Source: an uncultured Clostridia bacterium
GTDB lineage: Bacteria > Bacillota > Clostridia > Monoglobales > Monoglobaceae
Direction of reading: 5' to 3'
Length of the DNA: 56,781 nt
Assembly: GCA_934463175.1 (NCBI GenBank)
Contig: CAKSIW010000006.1
Span: 1-56,781 of the forward strand
Part shown: positions 33,117 to 41,232 of the stretch, piece by piece
Layout: every line of letters starts with the position of its first letter
How positions within the stretch are numbered: the first letter of the stretch is position 1
Translations under genes and position numbers: made by a program
The notes under the pieces: generated by a model
The model's database searches: none
What the model saw: only the letters and a program-made list of their open reading frames with translations
What the model was told of the DNA's origin: nothing

Positions 33117-33905
33117 TCACTTGATTTTCAGGATTCTTTCCGCATTTTCATGAAGGATAAGCTCCCGTTCGTGTGCGGTGAGGTTTATGGTGTCAAAGCG
33201 TTCAAGCTCCTCCGAAACGTTCCACATCGGGAAATCGCTGCCGAACACGATTCTTTCCGCACCGTATATCCGAATCAGCTCTTCGGCGCGCTGCATTCCC
33301 GTGAAGCTGAATGAGCTTGATGTGTCGAGAAAGCAGCCTGTGTCCTTCAGATATTCAAGCGCGAGGTCATAGACCGACCAGCCGCCGAAATGTGCCGCCA
33401 CCGCGCATAGTCGCGGAAACAGCTTGAGCAGCCTTTTCAGCCGCTTGGGGTGGGAATAGTCATATCTGTAGTCTCCGCAGTGAATCAGGATCGGGATTTC
33501 CTTTTCCTGAAGATAGTCATAAAACTCAAACATTCGTTCATCGTCCATGTTGAAGTGCTGGGTGTCGGGGTGAATCTTGACACCGCGCAGACCGTTTTTC
33601 ATTGCCCGTTCAAGCTCGGGGATCTTGCCGTCATATGCCGCGTGCATTGCTGCAAGCCCGAAAAATTCGCTGTGCTCTTCACATTCCGAGGCGATGTAGC
33701 GGTTGATTGTTTCAACGTGGTTTTCATCGACCGCAACTGAGCAGACAACATATCCGTCAACGTTTGCCGCTCTGCCCGAGTCAATCAGAGCCTGCGCCGT
33801 GCCCTTGCCCTCCATGTCAAGATTATAGAACTCGCCGACGCTTCTGACTGCCTTGTCCGAAATTTTTTCGGGGTATATGTGAGTGTGAAAGTCGATTATA
33901 TTCAT
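33117..33905 (-). CDS. Amidohydrolase-2 family metal-dependent hydrolase
   Basis: The 262-residue protein is a TIM-barrel amidohydrolase of the COG2159 type. It has the N-terminal metal motif DFHTHIYP (about 4-11), the KIHPDTQHF segment (about 133), LIHCGDYRY (about 160), a VAAHFGG motif (about 189) and GSDFPMW (about 232) with the catalytic Asp. Members hydrolyse or decarboxylate varied small molecules, so the substrate cannot be named. ATG 33905 follows GGAGGT at 10 bases; the upstream in-frame codons look non-family. It is first in the minus-strand cluster, separated from the LeuA-like gene by 170 bases that include the dispersed repeat. Confidence 0.85.
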   Translation of the reverse strand: MNIIDFHTHIYPEKISDKAVRSVGEFYNLDMEGKGTAQALIDSGRAANVDGYVVCSVAVDENHVETINRYIASECEEHSEFFGLAAMHAAYDGKIPELERAMKNGLRGVKIHPDTQHFNMDDERMFEFYDYLQEKEIPILIHCGDYRYDYSHPKRLKRLLKLFPRLCAVAAHFGGWSVYDLALEYLKDTGCFLDTSSSFSFTGMQRAEELIRIYGAERIVFGSDFPMWNVSEELERFDTINLTAHERELILHENAERILKIK

Positions 33906-33950
33906 ATGTAATATTACCTCCGTTTCCTGCATGTGGCAGCTGATGAAAAT

Positions 33951-33983
33951 ATAAAAGCGGTTTTGCCGTGAAAGCAAAACCGC
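33951..33983 (-). terminator. Intrinsic terminator of the small membrane protein gene
   Basis: GCGGTTTTGC (33957-33966) pairs with GCAAAACCGC (33974-33983); on the minus strand TTTTAT follows. It separates the gene at 34011 from the amidohydrolase. Confidence 0.8.
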
Positions 33984-34010
33984 GTGAAATCCTGATTTAT
34001 GACCGCAGCC

Positions 34011-34295
34011 TTAGTTTGCTGCCGCGAAATCCGCGTTTTGCTTTCCGTGTTTGCCGCATATGACAATCAGCATAATAATTATGCCGAGAATGCTAAGGAC
34101 ACTAAGGACGCCAAGCTTAATAATGACAGCAAAGGCAGACAGCAAAACAGACACTGCAAAGGCAATGTCTGTGAAAGCAGCACTATTAAAATTACGGTAA
34201 TCATCACAATCGTTTTCGGCGCGGCAAACCGAAGGTGCAGACATTACTGCATCTTTGCAAGAATTATTTGAATGACCGAACATTGAAAAATTCAT
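34011..34295 (-). CDS. Small membrane protein of unknown function
   Basis: This 94-residue protein has a polar, Cys/Asn-rich N-terminus (about 1-42) and two closely spaced hydrophobic helices (about 46-82) ending in a short KHGKQN tail. It is not recognised. ATG 34295 has GGAGGT 7 bases upstream; the GTG three codons earlier overlaps that site. It is flanked by its own terminator and divergent from the secreted stalk-domain gene at 34531. Confidence 0.6.
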   Translation of the reverse strand: MNFSMFGHSNNSCKDAVMSAPSVCRAENDCDDYRNFNSAAFTDIAFAVSVLLSAFAVIIKLGVLSVLSILGIIIMLIVICGKHGKQNADFAAAN

Positions 34296-34530
34296 CTTGC
34301 ACACCTCCCGATTTTTTTATTATAATACCACTTCTGCGCCTGATTGTCAAGTGTTTTGTTGATTATTGTTGAATTTTTACATGATTTTTTGCTATCCTGA
34401 AGAAAAAATGTGAAAAAATTTAAAAAAAGCTGCAACGTTTTTGCTTTGCCGTTTGTTTTATAGGTGAGGACCTCAAAAAAATGATTTTTTGATAACTAAT
34501 ATCAGGTTAAACAAAAAGGAGAGATTGATT

Positions 34531-35400
34531 ATGAAAAGAATATTGAGTGTTATGGCGGCAATAGGGGTTACGGTTTCATCGTGTGCGGCGGTATATGCCG
34601 AGGCGGCGGAGCTTTTGACGGCAGCGGCACCTGCTGAAAAATATTCGGTGACGGTGAACGGTGAAAAACAGGATTTCGGAGGAAAGACGGCATATGCGTC
34701 GGGGAAGAACATAATGCTTCCGCTCAGAGCTGTTGCGGAAAAGCTCGGCTTCAAGGTTGAGTGGAATGAGGCAGAGCAGGGGATTCATCTTGATGACGGC
34801 GAGGTGAACACAACAATATATATAGGAAAAGACACATATTTCATGGCATCGTCAACCGCAATCGGAATGTCCGCACCGACGCCTCTCGGGGCTGCTCCGG
34901 TGCTGGACGGCGACACGACTTTTGCACCTGCCGAAATGTTCGGGATTCTGCTTGGTGCGGACGCGGTTTCGGTGAAGGACGGCACGGTTGACATTAAAAA
35001 GGAAGAAAAAACTCAGATTCCAAACCCGATTGTTGAATATAAAACGGTTGAGGAGGCAAAGAATGCGGTGCCGTTTGAGCCTGACGTGCCGGCAAAAATG
35101 CCTGCTGACTGCAAGCTGTCATTCATCTCGGCAATATCGGGCGAAATCTTTCAGCTGACATACAGCGGCGAAAACCGTGAAATAACCTACAGAACCGCTC
35201 TCGGAGATGAGGACATAAGCGGAGATTACAATGTGTATGAAAATGTGAAGAAGGTGACGGCAGGAGATGTGACTGTTGAGCTGCGTCTCGGCGAAAAACG
35301 CTCATGCGCGGTCTGGACAAAGGGTGAGAACACCTTCTCGCTGTTTGTTGACGGTGCGGCTGATGAGGCGGAGCTTGTCGGAATTGTTTCGGGAATTTAA
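34531..35400 (+). CDS. Secreted protein: stalk (copper amine oxidase N-like) domain plus DUF4367-like domain
   Basis: The 289-residue protein has a signal peptide (MKRILSVMAAIGVTVSSCAA). A stalk/copper-amine-oxidase-N-like domain follows (about 35-155, with ASGKNIMLPLRAVAEKLGF), then a C-terminal domain (about 180-289) with DEDISGDYNVYE. That C-terminal domain closely resembles the end of the membrane protein at 35941-36957. ATG 34531 follows AAAAGGAGAG. It precedes the ECF sigma gene by 62 bases with a separate promoter between. Likely an exported wall-associated protein functionally linked to the sigma/anti-sigma pair. Confidence 0.8.
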   Translation: MKRILSVMAAIGVTVSSCAAVYAEAAELLTAAAPAEKYSVTVNGEKQDFGGKTAYASGKNIMLPLRAVAEKLGFKVEWNEAEQGIHLDDGEVNTTIYIGKDTYFMASSTAIGMSAPTPLGAAPVLDGDTTFAPAEMFGILLGADAVSVKDGTVDIKKEEKTQIPNPIVEYKTVEEAKNAVPFEPDVPAKMPADCKLSFISAISGEIFQLTYSGENREITYRTALGDEDISGDYNVYENVKKVTAGDVTVELRLGEKRSCAVWTKGENTFSLFVDGAADEAELVGIVSGI

Positions 35401-35402
35401 TG

Positions 35403-35432
35403 TTGACAGCACGGGAAAATATGCTGTATAAT
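35403..35432 (+). promoter_or_regulatory. Sigma-A promoter of the ECF sigma gene
   Basis: TTGACA (35403-35408), an 18-base spacer and a perfect TATAAT (35427-35432), 31 bases upstream of the sigma factor start. Confidence 0.8.
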
Positions 35433-35462
35433 TGAGGAAACAACTGTATCGGGGGTGTCTGT

Positions 35463-35963
35463 TTGGAAATCACACGGGAGAGTGTCGGCGCGCTTGTCGA
35501 AAAATATGGCAGCACGGTTCTGAGACTTGCATATACCTATCTGAATAATATGGCAGACGCCGAGGATACGGTTCAGGACGTTTTCCTGAAGATAATGGAC
35601 AAAGCCCCCGAGTTCCGTGATGAGGAGCATGAGAGATATTGGATTGTCAGAACGACAATCAATATGTGCAAAAATCGGCTGAATATGTTCTGGAACAAAA
35701 ACAAGCGGTCGATTGACGAGGTCGCGGAAACGGCGGTTTATGACAAATACAGCGAGGACAGCACCGTTTTGCAGGCGGTTCTGTCTCTCCCCGGGAACTA
35801 TAAGGCGGCGGTGTATATGTATTACTACGAGGGCTGGACAACGCCGCAGATTGCAAAGATGACGGGAAAAAGCGAAATCACTGTCAGGTCTTATCTGCAC
35901 AGGGCAAGGACAATGCTGAAGAAAATTTTGAAGGAGGAGTATGATTTTGAGCAGGAAATATAA
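35463..35963 (+). CDS. ECF-type RNA polymerase sigma factor
   Basis: The 166-residue protein has sigma region 2 (about 10-75, with LAYTYLNNMADAEDTVQDVFLKIM) and region 4 (about 105-160, with YYEGWTTPQIAKMTGKSEITVRSYLHRAR). That is the two-domain ECF layout. The start is a TTG behind GGGGGT. Its end overlaps the next gene, which encodes a one-pass membrane protein, the usual arrangement for a sigma factor and its anti-sigma partner. Its regulon is unknown; the adjacent stalk-domain gene is a likely target. Confidence 0.9.
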   Translation: MEITRESVGALVEKYGSTVLRLAYTYLNNMADAEDTVQDVFLKIMDKAPEFRDEEHERYWIVRTTINMCKNRLNMFWNKNKRSIDEVAETAVYDKYSEDSTVLQAVLSLPGNYKAAVYMYYYEGWTTPQIAKMTGKSEITVRSYLHRARTMLKKILKEEYDFEQEI

Positions 35964-36957
35964 CGAAGCAATGGACAAAATTGCGGTTTCCGACGAACTG
36001 AAGGAAAAAATCATGAAGTCTGCGGAAATGCGCGGCGAAGCGAAGCCAAAATCTGCGCGCTCCAACGTGTTTCCTCTGCGCCGTGCGGCAGGCTGGGCTG
36101 CGTGTCTGGTGCTGTGCGCCGCCACGGCGGCGGTTGTGAAAAGCCGAACGGGAGCGGACATAGTGCCGCCGCCCGAGGTTGTGACGGCTCCCGATGACGG
36201 TGAGCGGAATGTGCCTCAGGGGAATGCGGACGGGTCGGAAACACAGCAAAATGTGCCGACCGGGAGTTCCGAGCAGCTTCAGCCGCAGGGCAAGGACACT
36301 GCGGAAGGGTCTGAAAATGCGCGGAACAATGCTGATGTGCCGTCAGCCAAGCCTGATGTGCCGCAGGGTGTGTCATCTCCCAAGTCTGATATACCGCAGG
36401 ATGCAGTGTCTGCCAAGCCCGATATACCGCAGGACTCGGGCGGTGAGACGCAGGGTTCATCTGAATCGGCGCAGAATCCGCAGGGTGAGGAGAATGTGCC
36501 GCCGACTGATAATGACGGGGACTCGCCGGAATTTGCAGTTCCTCCTCCGCTCATGTCGGGAGGCAATGAGTCCGGGCTGTTTGAGGATATGCGCGACATT
36601 GACGCGGTTCGGCAGACTCTGGGATATTCGTTCAAGCTTCCGCATTTCATGCCTGACGGATTCAAGGCGGAGAGTGTATCGCTTCTGTTCGGCGGACTGG
36701 TTCAGCTCACATATTCGGACGGGGAAAGCACAATTTTCTTCCGAACGGAAAAGACCGATGAGGATATAAGCGGCGATTATAACATATATGAAACGGTTGA
36801 GAGCGCGGAAATCGGCGGTGCGGAAATCACGCTGAAGGGCAGGGACGGAAAATTCTTCACAGCGGTGTGGAATGACGGCTGTGCATATTCGCTGTTCTGC
36901 GCCGAGGGTCTCGGGAAAGAGACAATGCTTGAAATCGCGGAAAGCGTTTCGGAATAG
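35941..36957 (+). CDS. Membrane-anchored putative anti-sigma factor with DUF4367-like outer domain
   Basis: The 338-residue protein has a short cytoplasmic N-terminus (about 1-46), one membrane helix (about 48-66), a long disordered outer linker rich in Pro/Ser/Asp with repeats of the form KPDIPQD (about 75-205), and a globular C-terminal domain (about 225-335). That domain contains DEDISGDYNIYE and is shared with the secreted protein encoded upstream. It overlaps the sigma gene by 23 bases. ATG 35941 is only 3 bases from AAGGAGG, whereas a TTG at 35947 is 9 bases away, so the true start may be the TTG. The anti-sigma role is inferred from position and topology. Confidence 0.78.
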   Translation: MILSRKYNEAMDKIAVSDELKEKIMKSAEMRGEAKPKSARSNVFPLRRAAGWAACLVLCAATAAVVKSRTGADIVPPPEVVTAPDDGERNVPQGNADGSETQQNVPTGSSEQLQPQGKDTAEGSENARNNADVPSAKPDVPQGVSSPKSDIPQDAVSAKPDIPQDSGGETQGSSESAQNPQGEENVPPTDNDGDSPEFAVPPPLMSGGNESGLFEDMRDIDAVRQTLGYSFKLPHFMPDGFKAESVSLLFGGLVQLTYSDGESTIFFRTEKTDEDISGDYNIYETVESAEIGGAEITLKGRDGKFFTAVWNDGCAYSLFCAEGLGKETMLEIAESVSE

Positions 36958-36960
36958 ACA

Positions 36961-37007
36961 GAGGCTGTTTAAAAAGTCAGACCGGCTTTTTAAACAGCCT
37001 CTTTTTT
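36961..37007 (+). terminator. Strong intrinsic terminator
   Basis: A 16-bp stem (36961-36976 with 36986-37001; GAGGCTGTTTAAAAAG with CTTTTTAAACAGCCTC) is followed by six T. Nearly the same palindrome recurs at 39972-40008. Confidence 0.92.
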
Positions 37008-37168
37008 AATGGGACGGAAAAAAGCTTTGAAGGAGGCACTCTGAACTGTAACGGCTGTGCTTCCTGTATTTTGTGATCTTTCTTCCTTTTTTGCGTTATG
37101 GGGCTTTTTGTCTCTACTTTCGGTAGAGTTTTGGCTGTCCGCGGCGGAAAATATCAAACAGATGTAGG

Positions 37169-37197
37169 TTTACATATTTCAAATGACAGGTTATAAT
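37169..37197 (+). promoter_or_regulatory. Sigma-A promoter of the sugar module
   Basis: TTTACA (37169-37174), 17-base spacer, TATAAT (37192-37197), 21 bases before the kinase ATG at 37219. Confidence 0.75.
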
Positions 37198-37218
37198 GTA
37201 GTTAAGCGAGGTGGTTTG

Positions 37219-38436
37219 ATGAACATAGGCAGCTTTGGAAAAATGATATACAAGCTCAGGAAAAAACACGGAATGACACAGAGCGAGCTGGCGGCAATGC
37301 TCCGCGTCAGCGACAAGGCGGTCAGCAAATGGGAAAACGGCGCAGGCTATCCGGAAATCACACTGCTCCCCGTTTTGTCGGAGATTTTCTCGGTTTCCGT
37401 GGACTATCTGCTCAAAAGCAACCCGAACGGAATTGCGGTTGCAGGAACAATTCTTGTTGATGTGCTGAATATCATTGACAAATACCCCGAAAAGAACATG
37501 CTCACGCATGTTGAGCAGATTTCGCAGTCGGTGGGCGGCTGCGTGCCGAACACGGCAATTGACCTTGCGCGGATTGATTCGGGGCTTTGCGTTTCCGCAA
37601 TCGGAAAGACGGGGAATGACGAATACGGAAGATATGTCATCTCGGAAATGAAAAAACACGGCATTGACACAAGCCGTGTGAAGCTTTCGGCAAATCTGCC
37701 CACAAGCTTCACAAACGTCATGTCCGAAAAGCGGAGCGGCGAGAGAACGTTTTTCAGCCTGAAAGGGGCAAACAGTGAATTCTGTGCGGAGGATATTGAC
37801 CTGTCGGGGCTTGACTGCGAGATTTTTCACATCGGATATGTCCTTTTGCTGGACGCGCTTGATATGCCCGACGAGGAATACGGAACAAAAATGGCACGGC
37901 TTCTGCATGATGTGCAGAGGCGCGGTATCAAAACATCAATTGATGCGGTGAGCGCGGAGGGGGAGCAGTTCGCGGAAAAGATAATTCCCGTGCTGCGCTA
38001 TTGCAGCTATGCAATCATGAATGAAATCGAATGCTGCCGTGTGACGGGCATTTCTCCGAGACGGGAGGACGGGAGCGTGAACGTTGAGGGAATCAGGCGG
38101 ACGATGGAGGAGTTCATAAAATTCGGCGTGTCGGAAAAGGTGATAATCCATTGCAGTGAGGGCGGTTTTGCGCTTGACGCGGACGGTCGGTTCACGGCAG
38201 TTCCGTCGCTGGCTTTGGAGGAGGGCTATGTCAAGGGCAGTGTCGGCGCAGGGGACGCGTTTGCTGCGGCTTGTCTTTATGCACTCTACAGCGGATATGA
38301 CGATGAGCATATGCTGCGTTTTGCGTCCGCGGCGGCGGCAAAGAGTCTGTCTGCGCCCGATTCGGTGAGCGGTATGCGCCCGAAGGAGGAGATTGAGGAG
38401 CTGAGCCGATTCGGCAGGAGACGGGAGAAAATATAA
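37219..38436 (+). CDS. Fusion: XRE helix-turn-helix + PfkB-family sugar kinase
   Basis: The 405-residue protein starts with an XRE DNA-binding domain (about 7-66; MTQSELAAMLRVSDKAVSKWENG) followed directly by a complete PfkB carbohydrate kinase. The kinase has the substrate loop GGCVPNTAIDLARID (about 107), TFFSLKGANSEF (about 178) and the signature VKGSVGAGDAFAAACLYALYSG (about 330-351) with catalytic Asp. ATG 37219 follows GAGGTGG. Such a fusion could bind DNA and be controlled by sugar or ATP binding in the kinase part, either as a regulator or as a bifunctional enzyme. It is first in a three-gene unit with a sugar isomerase and an aldolase. Confidence 0.88.
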   Translation: MNIGSFGKMIYKLRKKHGMTQSELAAMLRVSDKAVSKWENGAGYPEITLLPVLSEIFSVSVDYLLKSNPNGIAVAGTILVDVLNIIDKYPEKNMLTHVEQISQSVGGCVPNTAIDLARIDSGLCVSAIGKTGNDEYGRYVISEMKKHGIDTSRVKLSANLPTSFTNVMSEKRSGERTFFSLKGANSEFCAEDIDLSGLDCEIFHIGYVLLLDALDMPDEEYGTKMARLLHDVQRRGIKTSIDAVSAEGEQFAEKIIPVLRYCSYAIMNEIECCRVTGISPRREDGSVNVEGIRRTMEEFIKFGVSEKVIIHCSEGGFALDADGRFTAVPSLALEEGYVKGSVGAGDAFAAACLYALYSGYDDEHMLRFASAAAAKSLSAPDSVSGMRPKEEIEELSRFGRRREKI

Positions 38437-38454
38437 AAAAGGAGCGGTTGAGGA

Positions 38455-38958
38455 ATGGAAAACAAGGATTATGAAAAAAGGGTTCGTGAATTTTTCAAAA
38501 AGGCAGGCATAACGGTGCTTGACTCGGAGAAGATTGAGCTTGCGGATTTCGGCAAGGGCGATTTTGAAAAAATCGGTCTTTCGCTTTGCGTATATGTTAA
38601 CACCGACAGAGTGTGCGCAAAGGAGATGGTGCTTTTTCCGCACCAGACCTGCCCCGAACACAAGCACGTTGAGACAAACGGTGCGGAGGGCAAGGAGGAG
38701 ACCTTCCGCGTGCGATTCGGCACGGTGTATTTATATGTTGAGGGCGAGGGCAGAAAAGAGGATATTGAAGGCGGTCTGCCCGACACCGACACGACGGTAT
38801 ATCATGAAATTGTCCTTCACCCGGGGGAGCAGCACACGATCTATCCGAACACGCTGCACTGGTTCCGTGCAGGCGATGAGGGCGCGGTGGTTTTGGAGTT
38901 TTCAACCCACAGCACGGACGAGACAGATGTATTCACCGATAAGGAAATTATAAGATAG
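38455..38958 (+). CDS. D-lyxose/D-mannose ketol-isomerase, YdaE-like cupin
   Basis: The 167-residue protein matches the cupin D-lyxose isomerase family; Bacillus YdaE has the same length. Metal ligands are expected at CPEHKHVE (about 66-72) and GEQHTIYPNTLHWF (about 123-136), and EFSTHSTDETDVFTD closes the domain. These enzymes convert D-lyxose to D-xylulose and D-mannose to D-fructose. It lies 18 bases after the kinase gene and 10 before the aldolase gene, so it would make the ketose that the kinase phosphorylates. No transporter is adjacent. Confidence 0.88.
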   Translation: MENKDYEKRVREFFKKAGITVLDSEKIELADFGKGDFEKIGLSLCVYVNTDRVCAKEMVLFPHQTCPEHKHVETNGAEGKEETFRVRFGTVYLYVEGEGRKEDIEGGLPDTDTTVYHEIVLHPGEQHTIYPNTLHWFRAGDEGAVVLEFSTHSTDETDVFTDKEIIR

Positions 38959-38968
38959 GAGGAAGAGT

Positions 38969-39802
38969 ATGTTAGTTAATCTGGACAGCGTTCTGAAGGA
39001 CGCGCAAAAGGGCGGATATGCGGTTGGGCTTTTCAACACGATTGACACCGATATGCTGGAGGGCGCAATCAGCGCGGCAGAGGAGATGAAATCGCCGATT
39101 ATAATCGGCACGGCAGAAATCCTGCTGCCGTATGGCTCGCTTCCTCTCATTGCACCGTCGGTCATCAGTGCGGCAAGGCGTGCGTCTGTGCCTGTTGTAG
39201 TGCACTATGACCACGGGCTGACCTTTGAAAAGTGTCTGGAGGCTTTGAAACTCGGTTTTTCAAGCATTATGTTTGACGCATCGGTTCGGAGCTATGAGGA
39301 GAACATAGAGCAGACAAAGGAAATGGTGAAAATTGCTCATGCGTTCGGCGCAACGGTTGAGGGCGAAATCGGGCATGTCGGGAACGCGGATACCGAATCG
39401 GGAGACGATATTTACACAACCGTACAGTCGGCAAGGAGCTATATTGACGCCACGGGAGTTGACGCGTGCGCGGTTGCGTTCGGCACGGCACACGGGTCAT
39501 ATCTGAAAAAGCCCAAGCTTGATTTTGAACGGCTGAAAGAAATCCGCGGCGCGGTTGACACACCGCTTGTCATGCACGGCGGTTCGGGTCTTTCGGACGG
39601 GGATTTCAGAAAGGCGATCGAATGCGGAATTGCAAAAATCAACATTTTCACCGATTTGTGCATTGCCGGTGCAAAAGCCGCGGGTGAAGCGGCGGCAGAC
39701 GGTATCGGCTATCTTGAAATGCGCAGCGAAAGAGTCCGCGCGGTGAAGGCTGCGGTTATGGAGAAAATCAGACTGTTCGGGTCGCAGAATAAGGGAATTT
39801 AG
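38969..39802 (+). CDS. Class II ketose-bisphosphate/ketose-phosphate aldolase
   Basis: The 277-residue TIM-barrel zinc aldolase resembles GatY/KbaY/FbaA. It has VVVHYDHGLTFEKC (about 74-87) with catalytic Asp and zinc His. A VEGEIGHVG segment (about 130), AFGTAHGSY (about 170) and VMHGGSGLSDGDF (about 202) follow. The phosphate-binding NIFTDL sits near residue 226. AGGAGG precedes the ATG. It would split the phosphorylated ketose into DHAP plus an aldehyde; fructose 1-phosphate or xylulose 1-phosphate are the candidates suggested by the upstream isomerase and kinase. Confidence 0.9.
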   Translation: MLVNLDSVLKDAQKGGYAVGLFNTIDTDMLEGAISAAEEMKSPIIIGTAEILLPYGSLPLIAPSVISAARRASVPVVVHYDHGLTFEKCLEALKLGFSSIMFDASVRSYEENIEQTKEMVKIAHAFGATVEGEIGHVGNADTESGDDIYTTVQSARSYIDATGVDACAVAFGTAHGSYLKKPKLDFERLKEIRGAVDTPLVMHGGSGLSDGDFRKAIECGIAKINIFTDLCIAGAKAAGEAAADGIGYLEMRSERVRAVKAAVMEKIRLFGSQNKGI

Positions 39803-39971
39803 CGGACAAGAGAAATTGACGGAAAAAAGATGACATCGAAAAAGCGGAACACAGCAAAAAGATGGGAAAGCACATATCACAGGAAAACAAATGCTGCGGT
39901 TCGGTCTGGTCAAGGCGGAAAAATTTTTTTCGTGTTCCAAAGCTTTTTCCTGCTTTGCTTGAAAAAACAAA

Positions 39972-40017
39972 GGCTGTTTAAAAAGTCGGTCTGACTTTTT
40001 AAACAGCCCTTTTTTTG
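39972..40017 (+). terminator. Strong intrinsic terminator, copy of the 36961 palindrome
   Basis: GGCTGTTTAAAAAGTC (39972-39987) pairs with GACTTTTTAAACAGCC (39993-40008), then C and a run of T. The 283-base gap 39803-40085 otherwise shows nothing but this and the tRNA terminator. Confidence 0.9.
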
Positions 40018-40050
40018 CTTTGCCGAAGCATATGACTGATTTTTCTGCAA

Positions 40051-40082
40051 AGAAAAATCGGAATGGAGCGAAGACCATTCCG
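40051..40082 (-). terminator. Terminator of tRNA-Thr
   Basis: CGGAATGG (40059-40066) pairs with CCATTCCG (40075-40082); on the minus strand it is followed by ATTTTTCT. Confidence 0.7.
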
Positions 40083-40085
40083 ATG

Positions 40086-40160
40086 TGGAGCTACCGGTCA
40101 GAATCGAACTGACAACCTGCTCATTACGAATGAGCTGCTCTGCCATTGAGCCACGGTAGC
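40086..40160 (-). tRNA. tRNA-Thr (anticodon CGT)
   Basis: On the minus strand, GCTACCG pairs with CGGTAGC, the D arm GGCTCAATGGCAGAGC is present, the anticodon stem GCTCA/TGAGC encloses TTCGTAA giving CGT, the T loop is GTTCGATTC, and CCA is encoded. Confidence 0.95.
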
Positions 40161-40260
40161 ATTATTGTGCTGAACAACATTAAAAGTATACTATAAAAAT
40201 CCGCGTTTGTCAAGTTTTAAAATGCAACAAATGTAAAAAATATTTTCAGCACCGCACATA

Positions 40261-40290
40261 TTGACGGAGAGCGGCGGTGTGTGATAAAAT
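40261..40290 (+). promoter_or_regulatory. Probable sigma-A promoter of the ppx gene
   Basis: TTGACG (40261-40266), 18-base spacer, TAAAAT (40285-40290), about 32 bases before the GTG start. Confidence 0.6.
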
Positions 40291-40321
40291 TAAAACAGAA
40301 AAATCGGACGGAGGCTGAAAA

Positions 40322-41227
40322 GTGAAAAAGACGGCGATAATAGATTTGGGTTCAAATTCGGTGCGCATGAGCATTTATGAGGAGAAAAACGGAAAATATA
40401 CGGAAACGGAAAGCTACAGAAGCCTGATTAAGCTGAGTGAGGGCATGACTCATGACATGCGGCTCAGACCCGAGGCGCAGCTCCGCGCGGCGGAGGCTTT
40501 GCTCGGATTTAAGAGAATCATCGACCGCGAAGAGGTCGGAAAAATTGCCGCGGTTGCGACTGCGGCGGTGCGCAAGGCGGAAAACGGAGCGGAATTTCTG
40601 GAAATGCTGCGGTGCGAAACGGGAATTTCGGTTGAGGTGATTGACGGCGAAAGGGAGGCATACTATGATTTCCTTGCCGTGAAAAGCAGAACGCGCTGCG
40701 GGAACGGAATAATCTGCGACATCGGCGGCGGAAGCTGTGAGCTGATATATATGCAGGGCGGCAGCGTGCCGCGTGCGTCGGTCAGCATACCGTTTGGTTC
40801 ACGAAGTCTGACGGAGACGTTTTTTTCGCACGGTGAGAGCCGGGAAGCACAAAAAGCCGCTGAGGAATATGTCAGAGGGCTGTTTGAGGCGGTCGGCTGG
40901 CTGAAGGAGTGCCGCGGTTTGCCGATTGTGGGAATCGGCGGAACAATACGCGCGGCGGCAAGGTTTGACATGGGGGGTGCGCCTGCGGACAGCACACCGC
41001 ACGAGATGAGCGCGGACAGAATTGACGGAATTTTTGACGCGGTGAGACGTGCATCGCTTGCCGAACGGGCGGAGATGGAAGGCATCGGAAGCGAAAGAGC
41101 TGATATAATTCTGGGCGGTCTGCTGCCGCTTGTGTGCCTGAAGGAAATGACGGGTGCGCCGTGCGTCATTGCGGCTGACATCGGTGTGCGTGACGGTATT
41201 CTTGCAGAGATGTGCGGAGGGGTGTGA
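40322..41227 (+). CDS. Ppx/GppA family phosphatase
   Basis: The 301-residue protein is a one-domain-pair member of the exopolyphosphatase/guanosine pentaphosphatase family with an actin-like ATPase fold. It has IIDLGSNSVRM (about 6-16), the catalytic region DGEREAYYDF (about 108-117), CDIGGGSCELI (about 134-144) and GIGGTIRAAARFD (about 201). It lacks the C-terminal HD domain of long Ppx proteins. The start is a GTG behind GGAGG. It hydrolyses polyphosphate or pppGpp in relatives; which is used here is unknown. The apbE gene starts 5 bases after its stop. Confidence 0.9.
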   Translation: MKKTAIIDLGSNSVRMSIYEEKNGKYTETESYRSLIKLSEGMTHDMRLRPEAQLRAAEALLGFKRIIDREEVGKIAAVATAAVRKAENGAEFLEMLRCETGISVEVIDGEREAYYDFLAVKSRTRCGNGIICDIGGGSCELIYMQGGSVPRASVSIPFGSRSLTETFFSHGESREAQKAAEEYVRGLFEAVGWLKECRGLPIVGIGGTIRAAARFDMGGAPADSTPHEMSADRIDGIFDAVRRASLAERAEMEGIGSERADIILGGLLPLVCLKEMTGAPCVIAADIGVRDGILAEMCGGV

Positions 41228-41232
41228 GGAAA

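Noticed and set aside
34425..34465. ECF-type promoter (TGCAAC ... CGTTTG) before the stalk-domain gene
   Set aside because: The spacing of about 13 bases is shorter than usual ECF promoters and no second example was found in the window.
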